Source of the DNA: Deltaproteobacteria bacterium UBA5799
Lineage (GTDB): Bacteria; Desulfobacterota; GWC2-55-46
Assembly: GCA_002418185.1 (NCBI GenBank)
Contig: DIDN01000062.1
Coordinates: 1-26,861, forward strand
Direction: 5' to 3'
DNA length: 26,861 bases
In this document: positions 23,210-26,861 of the stretch, in pieces
Layout: each line of letters starts with the position of its first letter
Position numbering within the stretch: position 1 is the stretch's first letter
Notes under the pieces: model-generated
Databases searched by the model: none
The model's input: the letters and a program-made list of their open reading frames with translations, nothing else
What the model was told of the DNA's origin: nothing
Translations under genes and position numbers: made by a program

Positions 23210-23229
23210 ACACGCCCCAGGGGGGGTGT
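23210..23229 (+). repeat. GC-rich hairpin in the 5' leader of the beta-helix gene
   Basis: ACAC-G-CCC (from 23210) pairs with GGG-G-GTGT (to 23229) around a CAGG loop, with one internal G:G mismatch. An alternative pairing is CCCTGG with CCAGGG, using bases about 23202-23222. It lies directly before the ribosome site (AAAGGAGG, 23245-23252). If the transcript starts near 23207, the hairpin would sit at its 5' end, where it could stabilise the mRNA. Confidence 0.35.
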
Positions 23230-23257
23230 GGAAAAGAATAGGCCAAAGGAGGTTGTA

Positions 23258-24586
23258 ATGAAGAAAATTGGTATCTTAGCGACGCTTGTCTTCCTGGCGT
23301 TATGCGCCTTTCCCGACATTTCCGATGCCGCCGTCCGCTATGTGAGGGCCGGGGCAAGCGGCAACGGCAGCGACTGGGCGAACGCCTATCCAGCCCTTCC
23401 ATCCTCTCTTGTGCGCGGCGACACCTATTACATAGCGAAGGGCACGTACCCGGGCCGCACCTTTTCCGACGCGGAGAACGGCAAGTGGATAACGATAAAG
23501 AAGGCAACCGTATCGGACCACGGTACCAACACCGGCTGGAACAGCTCCTATGCCGACGGGCCAGCCGTATTCACAAGCACGCTCAAGTTCAATACCGGCT
23601 ATTACGAGATTAACGGCCAGACCGGGGGCGGGCCGGGCAAGTGGACCTCGGGACACGGCATAAAGGTACAGCATACCGGGTCCAGCAATACCGTAAAACT
23701 CATAAGCATGCCGAAGGCCGTCAACAATCTCACCTTCAAGCACATGGAGCTCTCGTTCAAGGCCTGCTCATCCTGCACCGGCCAGGACGCGGTCTACGGC
23801 ATATACGGCGGCAAGAACTGGAAGTTCCAGTACATCTGGGCGCACCATCCGAGCAGGGTCGTCTTCTACACGCAGAAGGTCTCCAACATACTGATAGAGT
23901 ATTCGCTTCTCGAGAGGAGCGGCACCAACGGCTCGTCCTCACAGCACTCGGAGATCTGGTCGGCCAGGAACACCCACGACGTCGTCATGAGGTATAACTA
24001 CATCAGGGACTACAGGAGCACGGGCGGGATCATAATGGGCTGGGCCAGTAACTGGGACATATACGGCAACATATTCCAGTGGACGGTAGACTTCGGCGGC
24101 ACCTCCAATAACGGGGCCATCGGGAGCTGGTCTTCCGACTCGACCTACTACGCCAGGGACATAAGGATATACAACAACACCTTCGTGGACCTCAAGAGCG
24201 GCGGCTCGGGCAAGATATTCCCAATATACAGGTCCTTAAGCAACGTCGTTGCATACAACAACCTCTGGTACAACAGCCCTTCCATCGCATTCGGCGGTGC
24301 AGTAAAGCACGACTACAACTGGTTCAAGGGCTCGAACGAAGGGAAGATCAGCGAGTCGAACATTCAGGTCGGCTCCGGAGACCCCTTCGTAAGCTACTCG
24401 GGCAAGGACTTCAGGCTCAGGACCTCGACAAAGTCAGGCATGAGCCTCTCATCCCCCTTCAATATCGACATGCTCGGCATTGTGCGCGGGAGCAACGGCA
24501 ACTGGGACAGGGGCGCGTTCCAGTTCGGCGGGACGGCAAACGTAGCGACCACGCCGGCGCCGCCTTCCACCCTTACAGTGCAGTAA
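23258..24586 (+). CDS. Secreted right-handed beta-helix protein
   Basis: A 442-residue exported protein. The signal peptide is residues 1-24 (MKKIGILATLVFLALCAFPD, then a small-residue cleavage site after ISDA). The mature start VRYVRAGASGNGSDWANAYPAL and the many Asn-, Tyr- and Gly-rich strand repeats are typical of pectate-lyase-like right-handed beta-helix proteins that bind, cut or epimerise polysaccharides. No catalytic residues can be assigned with confidence. The end, GTANVATTPAPPSTLTVQ, looks like a linker to a further domain that is absent. The ATG at 23258 has the best ribosome site in the window, AAAGGAGG with 5-base spacing; an in-frame GTG at 23228 would spoil the signal peptide. 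It is a single-gene unit between 155- and 158-base gaps. Confidence 0.8.
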   Translation: MKKIGILATLVFLALCAFPDISDAAVRYVRAGASGNGSDWANAYPALPSSLVRGDTYYIAKGTYPGRTFSDAENGKWITIKKATVSDHGTNTGWNSSYADGPAVFTSTLKFNTGYYEINGQTGGGPGKWTSGHGIKVQHTGSSNTVKLISMPKAVNNLTFKHMELSFKACSSCTGQDAVYGIYGGKNWKFQYIWAHHPSRVVFYTQKVSNILIEYSLLERSGTNGSSSQHSEIWSARNTHDVVMRYNYIRDYRSTGGIIMGWASNWDIYGNIFQWTVDFGGTSNNGAIGSWSSDSTYYARDIRIYNNTFVDLKSGGSGKIFPIYRSLSNVVAYNNLWYNSPSIAFGGAVKHDYNWFKGSNEGKISESNIQVGSGDPFVSYSGKDFRLRTSTKSGMSLSSPFNIDMLGIVRGSNGNWDRGAFQFGGTANVATTPAPPSTLTVQ

Positions 24587-24602
24587 AAGAGTAATTCCGG
24601 TA

Positions 24603-24635
24603 TGCAGGCCGGCCCGCACCGCGGGCCGGCCTGTA
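24603..24635 (+). terminator. Very strong hairpin after the beta-helix gene
   Basis: CAGGCCGGCCCGC (24605-24617) and GCGGGCCGGCCTG (24621-24633) form a perfect 13-bp stem with loop ACC. A G-U and a U-A pair extend it to 15 pairs in RNA. It begins 16 bases after the beta-helix stop. No T tract follows directly, and the T6 run at about 24685 is too far away for a classic terminator. It most likely marks the end of the beta-helix transcript or protects its 3' end. The rest of the 158-base gap shows nothing else that I recognise. Confidence 0.55.
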
Positions 24636-24744
24636 CGCCCGGACCCCTTCAGGCCGCACTGCCGCAATTCACATCCGCACCGCTTTTTTCATTCACGTAA
24701 CCGGAGCGTTACGGACCATCCCTGACAAGACCAAAAAACGGACA

Positions 24745-26049
24745 TTGAAGGTACTTCTCCTGGGGGCATCCTTTAATACCAGGAACATGGGCGTCGGCGC
24801 GCTTACGGCAGGCGCCTTAAAAAGCGTACTGAGCTGGCACCCGGGTGCCGAGATATGCCTGCTCGACTACGCAAGGACAGGCGAGTTCCACAATTTCTCC
24901 TGCAAGGGGCGCGAGGTCCTGGTGAAGGTGGTGAACATAAGGTTCTCAAAAAGGCTCTTTCTGCCCAACAACATCGCCCTGCTAATCCTCCTTGCGGCGC
25001 TTTCGCGCATAATGCCCGAGGGCGTCCGGAGGCGGATAATAAACGGGAACTCCACGCTGAACGAGCTTCGTTCTGCCGACATGGCCGCCTCGATAGCAGG
25101 CGGCGACAGCCTTAGCGACATCTACGGGCTCGGGCGGTTCATCTACGTCGCCCTCCCCCAGATACTTGTCATACTCATGGGAACGCCGCTAGTGCAGCTC
25201 CCGCAGACATACGGCCCGTACAGGAGCAGGTTATCGAGGTCGGTGGCGAGGTTCATCCTGGGGAACTCCACAATGGTCTATTCCCGGGACTACAAGGGGG
25301 TCGGAGAGGTGCGGCGCCTTCTCGGGGTATCGGGCAGGAGCGAAAAGGTGCAGTTCTGCCACGACGTGGGCTTTGTCCTCGACCCCGAAAAGCCCGAGGG
25401 GATCGCCGTCGAAGGCCCCGGCTTCGACGGCGCCGAAGGCGCTTCCGCGGTAGTCGGCTTCAACGTGAGCGGACTCCTTTACATGGGAGGCTACACGCGC
25501 GACAACATGTTCGGACTGAGGCTCGATTACAGGCTCCTGGTAAGGGAGGCAATAGACTTCCTCATAAGCAGGAAACGCGCGCACGTCGTCCTTATACCGC
25601 ACGTCTTCGGCGGAAGCGAGCACCCCGAGAGCGACGCCGAGGCATGCCGGAAGGTCTACGACGAGCTCAAGCCTGTTTACGGCAAGAGCATCTCGCTCGT
25701 ATGCGGCGAGTACGGCCCCGCCGGGATAAAGCACATCATCGGGATGTGCGGGTTTTTCATAGGCTCGCGGATGCACTCCTGCATAGCGGCGCTCTCGCAG
25801 GGAGTCCCGGCCGTGGCCATCGCATACAGCGAGAAGTTCAAGGGCGTCATGGAGACGGTAGGGGCAGGCTCGTCCGTTGCCGACCCGTGCTCGCTCGATT
25901 CAGACGGCGTGCTCGGCGTCATAGAGAAGGCCTTCGAGGAAAGGGCCGACATGTCGGCGGCCCTCAAGGCCGGCATGCCGGGGGTAAGGGAGAACGTCCT
26001 CGGCCTCCTTTATTCCCTGGCGCCGGAGCCGGGGCGGGAGACGGCATGA
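24745..26049 (+). CDS. Polysaccharide pyruvyl transferase family protein
   Basis: A 434-residue GT-B-like enzyme of the CsaB/WcaK family, which transfers pyruvate from phosphoenolpyruvate to sugars as a ketal. Family blocks are LLLGASFNTRNMGVGAL at the start, AGGDSLSDIYG at about 117-127, LPQTYGPY at about 151-158, a SRD motif (MVYSRDYKGVGEV), and GSRMHSCIAALSQGVPAVAIAY at 340-361 with the conserved His344. The start is TTG at 24745, with only a weak ribosome site; it begins exactly at the first strand and no nearby ATG is in frame. It overlaps the following GT4 gene by ATGA. It probably adds an acidic pyruvate to the exported glycan. The exact sugar cannot be told. Confidence 0.87.
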   Translation: MKVLLLGASFNTRNMGVGALTAGALKSVLSWHPGAEICLLDYARTGEFHNFSCKGREVLVKVVNIRFSKRLFLPNNIALLILLAALSRIMPEGVRRRIINGNSTLNELRSADMAASIAGGDSLSDIYGLGRFIYVALPQILVILMGTPLVQLPQTYGPYRSRLSRSVARFILGNSTMVYSRDYKGVGEVRRLLGVSGRSEKVQFCHDVGFVLDPEKPEGIAVEGPGFDGAEGASAVVGFNVSGLLYMGGYTRDNMFGLRLDYRLLVREAIDFLISRKRAHVVLIPHVFGGSEHPESDAEACRKVYDELKPVYGKSISLVCGEYGPAGIKHIIGMCGFFIGSRMHSCIAALSQGVPAVAIAYSEKFKGVMETVGAGSSVADPCSLDSDGVLGVIEKAFEERADMSAALKAGMPGVRENVLGLLYSLAPEPGRETA

Positions 26050-26861
26050 GACCGAAGGTGGCCTTCGTCACGAACCCGCTCGACTCCTCGTTCAAGAGCT
26101 CCATAAGCATCATAATCCTGGAACTCGCGAAGAGGCTCAAAAACGAGTTCGACATCGCCGTATACACGAGCAGGGGCGGCCCGAACATCGACCCGCCCGG
26201 CATGAAGGTAAGGCGGCTCTCTGCCGGCCCGGACAGGTTCATGAGGAGGTTCACCGGCAGGCTACGCCCCCTCTACACCCTGAAAAGGCCCTTTTTCAGC
26301 TCGCTCCTGTATTATCCGTCCTACGCGGTACAGCTCGCGCTCGACCTCAGGAGGCTCGGACCGGATATCGCCCACATAAACAACTTCACCCAGTTCGCGC
26401 CGGTAGTGAAGGCCCTGAACCCCGGCATGAAGCTGGTCCTGCACGTGCATAACGAGTGGCTCTCCCAGCTCGACAGGCAGACAATGGAGTCGCGCCTGGC
26501 GTCGATAGACCTCGTAGTCTGCTGCAGCGACTATATAACCTCAAGGACGCGCGAGGCGTTCCCGGCGCACGCTCCCAGGGTGAGGACGCTGCATAACGGC
26601 GTGGACTGCTCCCGCTTCAGCCAGGTAACGCCCAGTAGAGGCGACAGGAGGCTCATATGCGTCGGCAGGATAAGCCCTGAAAAGGGGCTCCACGTCATCA
26701 TAGAGGCCTTTAACACCATAGCGCCGAGGCACCCCGGGCTCGAGCTCCACCTTGTCGGGCAGGAGCGGATAACCCCGAGGGAGTTCCTCGTCGACCTGAG
26801 CGTCGAGGATACCGTAAGGTCGCTTGCCGCCTTTTACCCAGGGAGCTACCAGAAAAGGATA
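26046..26861 (+). CDS. GT4 glycosyltransferase, N-terminal part (cut by the right edge)
   Basis: The frame opens at the ATG at 26046, overlapping the previous stop as ATGA, and stays open for 272 codons to the window edge, so the gene is incomplete. The acceptor half starts MRPKVAFVTNPLDSSFKSSI and includes PDIAHINNFTQFAPVV and LVLHVHNEWLSQLD. The donor half starts with HNGVDCSRF and then ICVGRISPEKGLHVIIEAF, the standard GT4 linker and first donor strand with the phosphate-contacting Arg/Lys. LELHLVGQE follows. The E-x7-E region lies beyond the window. It is probably another repeat-unit transferase co-transcribed with the pyruvyl transferase. Confidence 0.88.
   Translation, partial: MRPKVAFVTNPLDSSFKSSISIIILELAKRLKNEFDIAVYTSRGGPNIDPPGMKVRRLSAGPDRFMRRFTGRLRPLYTLKRPFFSSLLYYPSYAVQLALDLRRLGPDIAHINNFTQFAPVVKALNPGMKLVLHVHNEWLSQLDRQTMESRLASIDLVVCCSDYITSRTREAFPAHAPRVRTLHNGVDCSRFSQVTPSRGDRRLICVGRISPEKGLHVIIEAFNTIAPRHPGLELHLVGQERITPREFLVDLSVEDTVRSLAAFYPGSYQKRI

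Noticed and set aside
1..26861. CRISPR arrays, tRNA/rRNA genes, insertion sequences or phage genes.
   Set aside because: No regularly spaced repeats, no tRNA-like cloverleaf, no transposase or integrase motifs and no terminal inverted repeats were recognised on either strand.

Overview
The window is a high-GC Gram-negative chromosomal segment. Arginine is mostly AGG and isoleucine mostly ATA, and the genes are tightly packed. A type II secretion secretin, an outer-membrane polysaccharide export protein, a beta-barrel and a Gram-negative style tyrosine-kinase/chain-length pair are all present. The style resembles Desulfobacterota/Deltaproteobacteria or a neighbouring phylum. That placement is only an inference from codon use and gene content. 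All recognised genes are on the + strand. No tRNA, rRNA, insertion sequence or CRISPR array was seen, and no stretch above 300 bases lacks a gene (the largest gaps are about 248 bases).

Layout. (1) 2-3803: the end of a type II secretion operon, gspD (cut by the left edge), gspE and gspF. (2) 3804-4051: a gap with a strong hairpin, then a small zinc-ribbon/PilZ gene (4052-4402). (3) 4493-9843: an export and chain-length block. It holds a short OPX (Wza-like) protein, a beta-barrel, a Wzz-type chain-length protein, a MinD/FlhG-like ATPase, and a J-domain-like/CpsD tyrosine kinase fusion. (4) 9844-10670: a regulatory block. It has a 248-base leader with a possible 34-codon ORF, a NusG paralogue of the RfaH/LoaP/UpxY type, and an ops-like element (GGCGGTAGCCTG) just before the next gene. 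(5) 10671-23102: a nearly gap-free synthesis operon. It encodes an initiating sugar-phosphate transferase with a degenerate GGDEF-like N-terminus, an oxidoreductase/acetyltransferase/aminotransferase trio, a deacetylase-like protein, a FemAB/GNAT protein, a Wzy/WaaL-type membrane protein, three glycosyltransferases and an AsnB-like amidotransferase. (6) 23103-24744: an AT-rich island with a CRP/FNR-like palindrome, a secreted right-handed beta-helix protein and a very strong hairpin. (7) 24745 to the end: a polysaccharide pyruvyl transferase and a GT4 glycosyltransferase cut by the right edge.

How it works together. This reads as a Wzx/Wzy-type exopolysaccharide or capsule locus. Lipid-linked synthesis would start with the sugar-phosphate transferase, glycosyltransferases would extend the unit, and the Wzy-like protein would polymerise it under Wzz and the tyrosine kinase. 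The OPX protein plus its beta-barrel would export the polymer. The trio at 11846-14548 has the enzyme set expected for 2,3-diacetamido uronic acid sugars, and the AsnB-like protein could amidate a uronic acid. No Wzx flippase and no exosortase are in the window, although the gene set resembles exosortase-A (XrtA) associated loci.

The most interesting signal is the NusG paralogue followed 67 bases later by a near-perfect copy of the E. coli ops element. This looks like a self-contained antitermination circuit for the 12 kb operon. Further points of interest are the J-like/tyrosine kinase fusion lacking HPD, the GGDEF-like domain on the initiating transferase, a deacetylase whose Asp motif appears at the wrong end of the protein, and a CRP-like site placed at about -41.5 from a possible promoter.
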